64,000 nucleotides of DNA from Acidobacteriota bacterium (GTDB lineage: Bacteria > Acidobacteriota > Blastocatellia > UBA7656). Location: assembly GCA_038040445.1 (NCBI GenBank), contig JBBPIG010000001.1, positions 92,402 to 156,401 on the forward strand. The letters run 5' to 3'. Below the pieces are notes generated by a model. It was not told the DNA's origin. It ran no database searches and was given only the letters and a program-made list of their open reading frames with translations. The translations under genes were made by a program, and so were the position numbers. Of the stretch, positions 36,740 through 45,923 are shown piece after piece (position 1 is the stretch's first letter; the number at the start of each line of letters is the position of its first letter).

Positions 36740-39193
36740 CTACTTCTTGAGCGCCACGATCGTAGCGCCCGCGCCGCCTTGATTGGGGGGCGCCGGGTTA
36801 AAGCGATCGACGTGAGCGTGACCGGTTAGAAGCTCGGCGATTGCTCTACGCAGCGCGCCCTTGCCGTGGCCGTGAACTATGCGTACAGTTTCGGCGCCGG
36901 CCATAAACGCTTCGTCTAAGAACTTGTCTACGCGATCGGTGGCCTGGTCAACCGTTGCGCCGATCACGTTGATTTCGGGTGAGAAATGCTCGTCGACGCT
37001 TACATCTGCACTGACGCCGCGAGGCAGCGCAGCGGCGTGCTTCGATGCCGGAGCCGGGCGTTGCCTCAGCAGTTGAATTTCATCACGCTTCGCGCGAAAG
37101 CGCAGCGAGCCGACAAGCACCGTGTATTCATCGCCGTTAATTGATTCAACGGCGCCTTCTTGATCCAACGTCTTTATCTTTACCCGGTCGCGTTCGTGTA
37201 TCTCGGCGAGGTCTAATTCAAATTCAATCCCGGTCGTCGGCTGGACTTCGGCGGTAAGCGCCACAGAAGCGGCCGGGGCATTCGAGTGTGGGGCGCTCGC
37301 AACTTGCTTACGCAGCCTGACGCCCGCCGAGCGGCGTAGCTCTGCCCCACGTGTTTCTGCTTCTTTCTTCAACCTCGCGGCAGTGACCCGATCGTTGACG
37401 GTCTTGAGCAAGCGCTCGCTTTCGAGGCTGAAGTCGCGGATCACCTGCGCAAGCTGGCTCTCGAATGCGCTTTGTCGTTCAGTCTCTCGCTGAGCGAAAT
37501 CAATATCGAGACGCGCGTACTTGTCTGCCGTCGCCTGGCGCTCGTCTTCGAGCGCCGCCCGCAAAGCCTCTTGCTCATCGACGAGCCTCTTGAGTTGTTT
37601 GAGGTAGTCGCTTGCCTGAGTGTGAGCCGGATCCAGCAAGGTGGTCGCCTCGTCGATGATCTCGTCCGGAAGATTCATTCGACGCGCAATATCAAGACCG
37701 GCCGATGCGCCGGCTACTCCAACGATCAGTCGATAAGTCGGCCTCAACGTCACTTCATCGAACTCAACCGAAGCGTTCAGCACTCCCTCGGCCTGCGAAG
37801 CCCAGGTCTTCAGCGGGTTGTAATGCGTCGTGGCGATCGTCGTCGCTCGGGCGCGGTGAAAGAAATCCACGATTGCAACGCCGAGCGCCGCGCCTTCGTC
37901 GGGGTCCGTTCCGGTGCCAACTTCGTCGAGCAGAATCAAGGCGGGCGGTGAAACGGGCGCTGAAACGCTTTGGGCCATCTCGGCGATGTTGCGCATGTGA
38001 GCGGTGAAGGTCGAGAGGTTCGCGGCTATCGACTGTTGATCGCCGATGTCCGCAAGCACCTGCCCGAAGACCGCCAGCACCGCGCGAGTTGCCGGAACGT
38101 GCAGTCCGCTCTGCGCCATCAGCGCAATGAGACCAACGGTCTTGACGACGACTGTCTTGCCGCCGGCATTCGGCCCGCTGATGACTACGGTTTGGTGCGC
38201 GTCATCCATCTCGAGCGAGATCGGCACGGCCTTTCCGCCGGATCGCTTGAGCGTGTGATCGAGCAGCGGGTGACGCGCGTCTTCGAGAATCATCAAGCAG
38301 CCTTCAGTCATCTCAGGCCGCACGCAGTTGAATTCGGCAGAGAGCCTTGCCTTAGCGTGTGTGAAGTCGGTCTCGGCGAGCGAATCGGCAACAGCCGCGA
38401 TGCCGCTGAGGTTCACTCTGAATGCCTCGGTGATCTCGAGGAGGATGCGCGCGATTTCGATTTCTTCTTCCTCGCGAAGCCGGACCATCTCGTTGTTGGA
38501 ATCGATGATCGTGAGCGGTTCGATAAATGTCGTCTGGCCGCTCGAGGAGAGACCGTGCATCACGCCGGGCACCTGCCCGCGCGAGTCCGTGCGCACCGGA
38601 ATCACAAACCGTCCATTGCGAACGGTGACGATGTCTTCCTGGATCGCCGACGGCGCGCGCTCGTGCATGAGCGATTCCAGATTGCGATAGATTCGCGAGC
38701 GGCGCTCGTTGATTTCGCGGCGTATGCGGCGCAGCACTGGACTGGCGCTGTCGTCGATCTCGCCGGTGGGTAGAATCTTGCCGCGAATCGAAGCAAGCAT
38801 TCGCCTGAGATCGGGAACCCGCCCGGCGATTGCCGACAGTTGAGGGTAGCGGCTCTTGATCTCGGTATCGGCGAACTGGTCTCGCACATCCATGCCGGCG
38901 GCAACCAACCGCTGAAGCGCGAGTATCTGCAGCGGTTCCAGACTGGTCCCCTGAACTTGGAGCTCGGCCAGGGAGTCCTCAGGATCGGCCACATCGCTAA
39001 GCCCAAAGGAGCCGCCGGTCGCGAGATAATTGACGCACTCGGTGGTTCGATCCAGTTCGACATTGATGTGATCGCGATTAGTGGAAGGCACGACCGCCAT
39101 CACCCGCTTTCGGCCGAGCGGAGTCTGAACGTGCCGCGCTAACAGGGCGACGAGCCCTGCGAGATCGAGAGTTCTGAAAGTACGTTCATCCAT
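36740..39193 (-). CDS. mutS2: MutS2 family ATPase/endonuclease
   Basis: MutS2 suppresses recombination and, in Firmicutes, rescues collided ribosomes. The 817-residue protein has the MutS-type core and clamp, with Walker A GPNAGGKTVVVKT (near residue 340), LSTFTAHMRNIA, the Walker B region ALILLDEVGTGTDPDEG and TTHYNPLKTWA. A long coiled coil (residues about 510-630), a KOW-like segment and a C-terminal Smr nuclease domain with VIGATVDQATDRVDKFLDEA and HGHGKGALRRAI follow. The usual LDLHG/LDLRG motif of the Smr domain is VIGAT-like here, as in many MutS2 proteins. GGAAAAG precedes the ATG. Confidence 0.95.
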   Translation of the reverse strand: MDERTFRTLDLAGLVALLARHVQTPLGRKRVMAVVPSTNRDHINVELDRTTECVNYLATGGSFGLSDVADPEDSLAELQVQGTSLEPLQILALQRLVAAGMDVRDQFADTEIKSRYPQLSAIAGRVPDLRRMLASIRGKILPTGEIDDSASPVLRRIRREINERRSRIYRNLESLMHERAPSAIQEDIVTVRNGRFVIPVRTDSRGQVPGVMHGLSSSGQTTFIEPLTIIDSNNEMVRLREEEEIEIARILLEITEAFRVNLSGIAAVADSLAETDFTHAKARLSAEFNCVRPEMTEGCLMILEDARHPLLDHTLKRSGGKAVPISLEMDDAHQTVVISGPNAGGKTVVVKTVGLIALMAQSGLHVPATRAVLAVFGQVLADIGDQQSIAANLSTFTAHMRNIAEMAQSVSAPVSPPALILLDEVGTGTDPDEGAALGVAIVDFFHRARATTIATTHYNPLKTWASQAEGVLNASVEFDEVTLRPTYRLIVGVAGASAGLDIARRMNLPDEIIDEATTLLDPAHTQASDYLKQLKRLVDEQEALRAALEDERQATADKYARLDIDFAQRETERQSAFESQLAQVIRDFSLESERLLKTVNDRVTAARLKKEAETRGAELRRSAGVRLRKQVASAPHSNAPAASVALTAEVQPTTGIEFELDLAEIHERDRVKIKTLDQEGAVESINGDEYTVLVGSLRFRAKRDEIQLLRQRPAPASKHAAALPRGVSADVSVDEHFSPEINVIGATVDQATDRVDKFLDEAFMAGAETVRIVHGHGKGALRRAIAELLTGHAHVDRFNPAPPNQGGAGATIVALKK

Positions 39194-39395
39194 GACAGCT
39201 TTTCCGTGTTGTCAGGAAAACAAAATCTTAGCCGCGCGTCCGAAGCCGGTCAACGTGAGCTTTCGTGAACGCATTGATCGTCCCGCAGGCTCATCAGCGT
39301 CGAAGAGCATCGGCGTTTCGTTGTACGCGGGCACTGGATTACCTATAATCGCTGCGCATTCTGATTGAGATCGCAGTTGCCGGGAGGAGGCTCAC

Positions 39396-39782
39396 ATGGG
39401 ACTGACCGTTTTAGAGGTTGAAGTAGGAAATCCTGCTAACCCTGATGTGACAGAGAAGCTTGAGTTTTTGATCGACTCAGGGGCTGTTTACTCCGTCGTT
39501 CCAACTCCCACGTTGGAACGACTCGGCATCAAGCCTTTCGCAGAGCAACAGTTTCGCTTGGCGGACGGAAGTAAGATCGTTCGAAAGAAGGGAGGCGCTC
39601 TTTTCAAGTACGACGATAACATCGGCGTGGCAGACGTCATCTTCGGCCTGGAAGGGGACAGTGTGCTGTTGGGCGCGTTTACGCTTGAATCGCTTGGGCT
39701 AGTCCTTGATCCACTTCGCCGAGAACTGAGGTCGCTGCCGATGATACTCGCTTACGGTGTCGCTGGTACCGAGAAGGCCTGA
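39396..39782 (+). CDS. Retropepsin-like aspartyl protease family protein
   Basis: This 128-residue protein has the single-domain retropepsin layout: FLIDSGAVYSVVP (catalytic Asp in DSGA), ADGSKIVRKKGGA as the flap region and the second hydrophobic-Gly strand VLLGAFTLESLGLVLDP. Such clan AA proteases work as dimers. There is no signal peptide or membrane segment. GGAGG lies before the ATG. I cannot name a substrate. It stands alone between mutS2 and the GNAT-like gene. Confidence 0.8.
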   Translation: MGLTVLEVEVGNPANPDVTEKLEFLIDSGAVYSVVPTPTLERLGIKPFAEQQFRLADGSKIVRKKGGALFKYDDNIGVADVIFGLEGDSVLLGAFTLESLGLVLDPLRRELRSLPMILAYGVAGTEKA

Positions 39783-39839
39783 CGAGTTCAGCCTGAGTTG
39801 CCGACGAGAGCCCGTGATCTCATTGACCGACGCAACAAA

Positions 39840-41006
39840 ATGAACAGTTCAAAGCGTGTCATACAACCGGCCCCTGAAACCCAAATCCGTGCCGTCCGTG
39901 GTTCACGCGACAGGCGTGCGTTTATCGAGTTCCCCTATAAACTCTACCGTGGCAACCCGCACTGGATCGCGCCGCTGAGGATCGCGCAAAAGGACGTACT
40001 CAACACAAAGAGCCACCCTTTCTACAAAACATCAGACGTCGAGATGTTTCTGGCCCGGCGCGATGATCGCGTCGTTGGCCGCATTATGGCTATCCTCAAT
40101 CACGCGCATAACGAATTCCATAGCGAACGCGTGGGCTTCTTTGGTTTCTTCGAGGTCGAGAATGATCAGCAGGCGGCAGCGGCGCTTCTGAATGCCGCGA
40201 GAGATTGGGTTCGCGGGCGCGGAGCCGAATCGTTTCGCGGTCCGGTGAATCCTTCGACTAACTACGAGTGCGCGATGCTGATCGAAGGCTTCGATCTGGA
40301 CCCGATGATTATGATGACCTACAACCCGCCTTATTACCCGAAGTTGCTTGAAAGCTACGGGATGAAGAAGGCGATGGATCTTTACGCGTACGACATCGCG
40401 GCGGACTACTTCAACCATTCGGACAAGCTCCAGCGCGTTGCCGAGCGGCTCCGGAAGAAGAACAACATCTGCGTTAGAACCGTCAACATGAAAGACTTCA
40501 AGAACGAAGTCCAGATAGTTCGCCGGATCTACAACGATGCCTGGAGCCGCAATTGGGGATTTGTGCCGATGAGCGAAGAAGAGTTCGACCATCTGGCAAA
40601 AGACCTCAAGCAGATCGTCGATCCGCGTGTCGTCATGATCGCCGAGCAGGCGACTGACGGAGGAAAGCCGAGGCCGGTTGGATTTCTCCTTGCGGTGCCC
40701 GATCTCAATCGCGCGCTAAAGAAAATCAAAGGGCGCTTGCTGCCGTTTGGGCTGCTCAAGCTGTTGTGGCACTCGCGCAAGATCCACTCGATCCGCGTCA
40801 TTACGATGGGCGGCATTCTCGAGTACCAAAGCCTGGGCATGGGTGGAATCCTGCTCGATGAGATATATCGCCGTGGCCCTGCGGCTGGCTTTCCCACGGG
40901 AGAAATGAGTTGGGTGCTGGAGAACAATGTGATGATGAACCGGGCGGCTGATTTGATCGGCGGCCGCCGCTCGAAGACCTACCGGATTTATGAGATGCCG
41001 GCGTGA
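39840..41006 (+). CDS. GNAT-like protein of the YghO type
   Basis: The 388-residue cytoplasmic protein has FPYKLYRGNPHWIAPLR and FYKTSDVEMFLARRDDRVVGRI near the N-terminus, then GFFGFFEVENDQQAAAALL and AARDWVRGRGAESFRGPVNPS. It ends in a GNAT-like half with PVGFLLAVPDLNRALKKI and WVLENNVMMNRAADLIGGR. These are features of the E. coli YghO family, whose role is unknown. I chose the ATG at 39840; a frame from 39798 is also open. Confidence 0.8.
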   Translation: MNSSKRVIQPAPETQIRAVRGSRDRRAFIEFPYKLYRGNPHWIAPLRIAQKDVLNTKSHPFYKTSDVEMFLARRDDRVVGRIMAILNHAHNEFHSERVGFFGFFEVENDQQAAAALLNAARDWVRGRGAESFRGPVNPSTNYECAMLIEGFDLDPMIMMTYNPPYYPKLLESYGMKKAMDLYAYDIAADYFNHSDKLQRVAERLRKKNNICVRTVNMKDFKNEVQIVRRIYNDAWSRNWGFVPMSEEEFDHLAKDLKQIVDPRVVMIAEQATDGGKPRPVGFLLAVPDLNRALKKIKGRLLPFGLLKLLWHSRKIHSIRVITMGGILEYQSLGMGGILLDEIYRRGPAAGFPTGEMSWVLENNVMMNRAADLIGGRRSKTYRIYEMPA

Positions 41007-41087
41007 GAAGTTGAAACGCGCTGGACCTTCGTCGAAGGGTTTTCTGCTATCATTCGTTTCCAGGTTGAGAATGCGGAGGTCTGATCA

Positions 41088-41930
41088 ATGCGCAAGCTCA
41101 TCGCCGTTCTGATTCTACTGGTCGTCATCGCCGCGGCTGGGTACTACGTCTACACGCACGGATGGAAAAAGCCCGAAAGCTTCCGCGCGCTCTTCTCGTC
41201 GTCGGGTGATCCGGCCACTACTCGAAAGGTAACGACGGCGCTCGGGCTCTCGAAGCGTCTGGCGGGTTTTGACATCGGCGTGAACGCCAGCGATGGAGTT
41301 GTCACTCTCACCGGACAGGTCCCCTCCGAAGACATAAAGTCGCTCGCCGGCGCGATCGCGCGCGACACGCCGGGCATTACGGATGTGAAGAATGAGATCG
41401 CGGTTGATCCGGCGGCGCAGCCCTCCAGCGAAAGCGTGCACGTGGAAGACCTCGAAATTCGCGTGGCAATCCTCGAAGCTCTTGCGCGTAGCCGTGAGCT
41501 TGGAGGCAAGAACATCGACGTCAAGGTTGAAAATAGAACGGTCACTTTGTCGGGATCGGTCGAGACTCCGACGCAACGGAATGGCGTCGAACAGATCGCG
41601 CGCGCGGTGGATGGTGTTGCGGGAGTGACTAACAACCTGGTCGTCACAAACCCGCAAGCGGCAACCGAACCGCCGACAGCAGGTTCGCCTCCGGCAGAAT
41701 CGACTACCGACCTTGCCAGGCGCGTTCAGTTCGAGCTGTACCAGACGGAAGCCTTCAACACCCGCGCGATCCAAGTCAGGGCTGAGGACGGCACGGTGAC
41801 TCTTTCAGGCACTGTTAGGTCGCGCGCTGAACAGTTGCTCGCGGAACGCGTCGCGCAAAGCGTGCCCGGAGTCATAAAGGTGATCAACGAACTGAAGGTG
41901 ATGGCTGCGGCTGGGCGCCCGGGAGTTTAG
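41088..41930 (+). CDS. Membrane-anchored protein with three BON domains
   Basis: An N-terminal membrane anchor (LIAVLILLVVIAAAGYYVY) leads to three BON domains. Each has the pattern VNASDGVVTLTGQV or VKVENRTVTLSGSV or VRAEDGTVTLSGTV, followed by a helix and GVxxVxNxLxV (residues about 45-110, 125-195 and 210-275). BON domains bind phospholipid and help hold envelope integrity. GGAGGT precedes the ATG. The Pro/Thr/Ser linker before the third domain (TEPPTAGSPPAES) is flexible. Confidence 0.88.
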   Translation: MRKLIAVLILLVVIAAAGYYVYTHGWKKPESFRALFSSSGDPATTRKVTTALGLSKRLAGFDIGVNASDGVVTLTGQVPSEDIKSLAGAIARDTPGITDVKNEIAVDPAAQPSSESVHVEDLEIRVAILEALARSRELGGKNIDVKVENRTVTLSGSVETPTQRNGVEQIARAVDGVAGVTNNLVVTNPQAATEPPTAGSPPAESTTDLARRVQFELYQTEAFNTRAIQVRAEDGTVTLSGTVRSRAEQLLAERVAQSVPGVIKVINELKVMAAAGRPGV

Positions 41931-42037
41931 AGTTCAAGCTTCAGCTTGAGTTTAGAGTTCAAGCTTCAGCTTGCTGGCGCTTGCAACCTACTGGCAACCT
42001 AAAGGTTGAACTCTGAACTCTGAACTCTGAACTACGA
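41923..42037. repeat. Compound repeat of the GTTCAGAGTTC family
   Basis: A 25-base unit (GAGTTTAGAGTTCAAGCTTC and the next 5 bases) is duplicated in tandem at 41923-41947 and 41948-41972. It is followed by the opposite-arm sequence GGCAACCTAAAGGTTGAACT at about 41993 and by repeated CTCTGAA. The element starts in the stop region of the BON gene and lies before the CLC gene. Confidence 0.8.
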
Positions 42038-42146
42038 ACTCCTGGCTATTAAGAAATGGCCGTACTCAAACGTTTGATGTATCATCGCGCTTACGGGCTT
42101 CCGGGCAGGAAGTCCTCCCGTCCGCAACCGTCCGGCTAAGGCAAAG

Positions 42147-43979
42147 GTGGAACGAGCAGAGTTCATAAAAAAGTGGCGCCGCGTCGAGCTTAACGCGACC
42201 CGCATATTCCAGCGGCTTCGCCTCCCTACCAATCAGAAATACTTTGTCCTTACCATCACCATAGCCATCGCCTGCGGGCTTGTCGCAGTCAGTTACCACC
42301 TCCTTATCAAGCTAATTTCTGCGAACCTGATCGAACGAGCAATCGCGATTCAGGGACCAAGCCGGGCTGCCTGGATTCTGATCATTCCGACCGCTGGAGG
42401 ACTGGCCGCTGGGTTGTTGATCCATCACTTCGTGCCCGACGCGCGGGGCAGCGGCATTCCGCAGGTGAAGATCGCCTACACGATGAACTACGGTCGAGTC
42501 CCGATGCGAACGGCCGCGGGCAAAGCAGTCATCTCGGCATTGTGCGTTGGCTCGGGAGCGAGCCTGGGACGCGAAGGCCCAACGGTTCAGATCTGCGCGG
42601 CGTTGTCTCACGCGATCGCGCGAATGTTTTCGATACCGCGGCGCAAGCAGATGAACCAGCTACCCGTCGGGGCGGCCGCCGCCATCGCCGCCGCGTTCAA
42701 CACGCCAATCGCCGCGGTGACCTTCGCGCTCGAAGAAATCATCGGGGACCTGAATCAAAAACTAGCCGCCTCGATAGTGATTGCCGCGGTCATCTCGGCT
42801 ACGATCGAGCGCACGCTGCTCGGCAAGAACCCGCTGTTCACCGGCGCAAACATCTACGCGCTCAACGATGCCAAAGAGCTGATCGCTTACGGTGCGCTTG
42901 GAATAACCGCGGGAGTTGTTGGCGTCGTATTCTCGAAGCTCATCCTCTGGCTGCGCTTTGTGTTTCGCGATCGAGTACACGTGCCGGGGTGGTCAAAACC
43001 CGCAGTGGGCGGCGCGATAATCGGCGTGATCGGTCTGTGGCAGCCGCACGCGCTTGGAATCGGCTACGACTTTCTCGGGACCGTGCTCAGAGGAGAGGAT
43101 CAGCTCGTGCTGAAAGCCGTCGTGCTGCTGATGCTGGCAAAGATACTTGCTTCGGCGTTCAGCTACGGGTCGGGGATGTCGGGCGGCGTGTTGGGACCTT
43201 CGCTGTTCGTCGGCTGCATGCTTGGGGTTGCCGTATGGCACTTGCTCATGTTCGTGGAACCGGATGCGGCAATCGCTCGAGGCGCATTCGCTCTTGTCGG
43301 CATGGGCGCGGTGTTCGCGGCAGTGGTTCGCGTGCCGATCACTTCTATCCTGCTGATATTCGAGATGACCTACAACTATGAGATCATCTTGCCGCTTATG
43401 ATCGCCAACGCAATCGCGTATGCGGTCGCCTCACGCTTGACGCCGTTGTCGATCTACGAGGCTTTTCTGTTCCAGGACGGAATAAGTCTGGGCCGCGCGC
43501 CGAACACCGATGTGCTATCGCGGGTAACCGCGGCGTCGGTGATGACTCAAGACGTGGTCACGCTGCCGGACGACATTACGGTCGGTGAGGCGCTCAACAT
43601 CGTTGGCGGGCTCGAGTTCAACGGGTTTCCTGTGTTGCGCGACGGCGGAATTGCGGGATTGATAACTACGGGTGACCTGAGGCGGCTCGAAGCGGATGGG
43701 AGGCAGGACGAGATGATCGACGCCGTAATGACCAGGAAGATCGTTCACGCGCACCCGGATCAAACGCTCGACACGGTGGTGCTGAAGCTGGCGCAGCGCG
43801 AGCTTTCTCAGCTACCGGTGGTTTCGCGTGCCGATGACAAGCGGCTGCTTGGGATCATCACACTTCGCGACGTCGCCCGCGCGCAAGCGAAGCTGGCAGC
43901 GCAGCAGTACTCACTCGGACCCGACGATACGATTCAGCCCGCCAATGTTGGAAGGGCGTCGGACCGGTCAATGTACTAA
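42147..43979 (+). CDS. CLC chloride channel/transporter with CBS domains
   Basis: The membrane domain carries the CLC selectivity motifs GSGIPQVK, GREGPTVQ (with the gating Glu) and GGVLGPSLF, plus many hydrophobic helices between residues 30 and 430. The C-terminal 140 residues are a CBS pair: VMTQDVVTLPDDITVGEALN, FPVLRDGGIAGLITTGDL, VMTRKIVHAHPDQTLD and LPVVSRADDKRLLGIITLRD, the usual regulatory cap. The protein is 610 residues. The start is taken as GTG at 42147; the ribosome-binding site is weak. Whether it is a channel or an H+/Cl- exchanger is not decided here. Confidence 0.92.
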   Translation: MERAEFIKKWRRVELNATRIFQRLRLPTNQKYFVLTITIAIACGLVAVSYHLLIKLISANLIERAIAIQGPSRAAWILIIPTAGGLAAGLLIHHFVPDARGSGIPQVKIAYTMNYGRVPMRTAAGKAVISALCVGSGASLGREGPTVQICAALSHAIARMFSIPRRKQMNQLPVGAAAAIAAAFNTPIAAVTFALEEIIGDLNQKLAASIVIAAVISATIERTLLGKNPLFTGANIYALNDAKELIAYGALGITAGVVGVVFSKLILWLRFVFRDRVHVPGWSKPAVGGAIIGVIGLWQPHALGIGYDFLGTVLRGEDQLVLKAVVLLMLAKILASAFSYGSGMSGGVLGPSLFVGCMLGVAVWHLLMFVEPDAAIARGAFALVGMGAVFAAVVRVPITSILLIFEMTYNYEIILPLMIANAIAYAVASRLTPLSIYEAFLFQDGISLGRAPNTDVLSRVTAASVMTQDVVTLPDDITVGEALNIVGGLEFNGFPVLRDGGIAGLITTGDLRRLEADGRQDEMIDAVMTRKIVHAHPDQTLDTVVLKLAQRELSQLPVVSRADDKRLLGIITLRDVARAQAKLAAQQYSLGPDDTIQPANVGRASDRSMY

Positions 43980-43984
43980 CCAGC

Positions 43985-44266
43985 TCACTTCTTGAATAGA
44001 TTATCGAACGCCGACCGCGGATCGGAGGCGGGGCCTTTGACTCCGCCCGAACTCAGCTTATTCGGGATGAAGAAGTCGCAGAAGTTCCCCTTCTCGCGGT
44101 CAGTCACCCACTCAGCTTGCGGCTCGCGGCATTTGTTATGAGCATGCGGATCGTAGTTTGTGCAATTCAGACAGCAGTGAATGTCCGCGCCACAATGCGG
44201 GCACTCGTCGGTCCGCGAAATGTGGCCTTCGATCTTCAGCTCGCGCTGACATTGATGGCAGATCAT
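43985..44266 (-). CDS. Small zinc-ribbon protein
   Basis: This 93-residue cytoplasmic protein holds several metal-type Cys pairs: CHQC (residues 3-6), CPHC (22-25), CCLNC (31-35), a later Cys in KCREP and another in FCDFF. I know similar proteins as conserved hypotheticals that open with MICHQCQRELKIEG. GGGAG lies before the ATG. The gene is convergent with the CLC gene, 5 bases apart. Its role is unknown. Confidence 0.75.
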   Translation of the reverse strand: MICHQCQRELKIEGHISRTDECPHCGADIHCCLNCTNYDPHAHNKCREPQAEWVTDREKGNFCDFFIPNKLSSGGVKGPASDPRSAFDNLFKK

Positions 44267-44355
44267 AACTGCTCCCGAACGACTTCACCTGACGTTGAGA
44301 ATATAAATCGGGCGCCACTGGATCAGCAACATATGTTCGGCTAAACTTCATCAGT

Positions 44356-45027
44356 ATGGACGACGTCGACCTCACTTCCTCCACTCAGACAATCGAATCG
44401 ACACATCCAAACGTGGTTGACTTCGCCAGGCTGCACGCCGGGGACGCGGTCTCGGATGTCGAGCGGGTGGTCAGATTGTTCTACTCGGTCCGAGATGGCT
44501 TTCGATACGACCCGTATCAGATTGATCTGACAATAGCCGGTATGAAAGCGAGTACGACTCTCGTCGCCAAGCGGGGATGGTGCGTGTCCAAGGCGATTCT
44601 TTTGGCGGCGTGTTGCAGGGCGCTTGGGATTCCAGCGAGACTCGGATTCGCTGACGTGCGAAACCATTTATCGACCGAGCGGATGCGACAAAGGATGCGC
44701 ACCGACATATTCTATTGGCACGGCTACACCGAGATGCTCATTGCCGAGAACTGGGTGAAGGCGACTCCGGCTTTCAACATCGAGCTGTGCGAGAAGTTTC
44801 GACTCTTGCCTCTGGAGTTCGATGGACGAAACGACTCGCTTTATCATCCGTTCGACGCGGAAGGCAATCGGCACATGGAGTATGTTAGCCACCGGGGAAC
44901 TTATTCGGATCTTCCGCTGGAGGAGATCATCAGAACGTTCCAGGAGAAGTACGCCTTTGCAGACAAGCGGTCGGAGCTTAACACGGCGAGTTTTGATGAG
45001 GATGTGGAACGTGAGAAGGGTCTGTGA
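44356..45027 (+). CDS. Transglutaminase-like protein
   Basis: The 223-residue protein has the transglutaminase core: RLFYSVRDGFRYDPYQI before it, then KRGWCVSKAILLAACCRALGIPARLGFADVRNH with the likely catalytic Cys in GWCVSK. A His lies in IFYWHGYTEM and an acidic residue further on. There is no signal peptide, so the enzyme is probably cytoplasmic and may be a protease or an amide-bond enzyme and not a cross-linker. It is divergent from the zinc-ribbon gene. Confidence 0.88.
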   Translation: MDDVDLTSSTQTIESTHPNVVDFARLHAGDAVSDVERVVRLFYSVRDGFRYDPYQIDLTIAGMKASTTLVAKRGWCVSKAILLAACCRALGIPARLGFADVRNHLSTERMRQRMRTDIFYWHGYTEMLIAENWVKATPAFNIELCEKFRLLPLEFDGRNDSLYHPFDAEGNRHMEYVSHRGTYSDLPLEEIIRTFQEKYAFADKRSELNTASFDEDVEREKGL

Positions 45028-45100
45028 GAACATCGACGGTTGCCATCGGGCTTCGGCCGGCTTGCTGAAGCCTGCCGTCAAAGAGGGAACTGTCCTCTGA

Positions 45101-45889
45101 TCAACGCGGCGCCGCGACCAGCGTTCGAGCGCGAGCTACTTTTTCCGAAGCCTTCCTCCATATTCCCGCAAGCAGTTTTTCGGCTGACAGTCTGTTTCCG
45201 GAAGCGGCCGCTTCGCGCAGGTCGGGGTACAAAGCCAGCGCATCGCTCACCACCGGTGAGTCTGTCTCGGCGATGGTGCCATCGCTCGACCGCCCGAACT
45301 TCAGCGTCCAGATCGTTCTCGCCCAGGAATAGTCGGTCAGCGCTCCGGCCATCAGCGATACGACTCGCGCTTCCGTCGCGTTGTCAGTCGAGCTGTATTT
45401 GGCGACGAAGCGTTCACTCGCCCGGCGCAACTCAGTCACCAGGCGTCCGTACTCGTTGTAATCGACGCCCGGCTTTAAGCTCGCCGCCAGATTCTGGAAG
45501 AAGCCTAACGCCGCGTCTGCGTCTCGAGAGAAGTCGGCTCGCACCGGGCCAACTGTTTGATCGATCCGCGCGCCAGCCGCTGCTGAGACGCCAAACGACA
45601 ACGAAGCGATCGTGTCGAGAGCAAGAGTAGATTCCAGGTTGTCCGCTTTGAAGCGAACGCTGTAGGCGGTCAGGTCGAGCAGCTCGCCGGTGATGCGGTC
45701 CCCGTTCTTGGTGACGATCGAAACAGTCGAACCGATGATGCGCGGCTTCGTTACGGTCGCGGCTGGCGGTTGGCTCTTAGCCGCGCGTGAACGCGTGGGC
45801 TTCTTCTTGCGCGTCTGTGCCCCCGGCGCGGCGCCCCAGCACAAAGAGAAGCACAGAGAGATGATCAAGCTCGCGATGATGGATTTCAT
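45101..45889 (-). CDS. Secreted protein of unknown function
   Basis: The ATG at 45889 follows AAAGG and gives a signal peptide (IIASLIISLCFSLCWGAAPG). A basic Lys/Arg/Pro linker is followed by a small beta domain with STVSIVTKNGDRITGELLDL, reminiscent of an Sm-like or OB strand pattern. A helical C-terminal region follows (LVTELRRASERFVAKY, ALTDYSWARTIWTL). I do not recognise the family. No obvious operon partner is adjacent. Confidence 0.65.
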   Translation of the reverse strand: MKSIIASLIISLCFSLCWGAAPGAQTRKKKPTRSRAAKSQPPAATVTKPRIIGSTVSIVTKNGDRITGELLDLTAYSVRFKADNLESTLALDTIASLSFGVSAAAGARIDQTVGPVRADFSRDADAALGFFQNLAASLKPGVDYNEYGRLVTELRRASERFVAKYSSTDNATEARVVSLMAGALTDYSWARTIWTLKFGRSSDGTIAETDSPVVSDALALYPDLREAAASGNRLSAEKLLAGIWRKASEKVARARTLVAAPR

Positions 45890-45923
45890 ACTCAACCTTT
45901 ATTCTTATTTCAACTGACGGTTG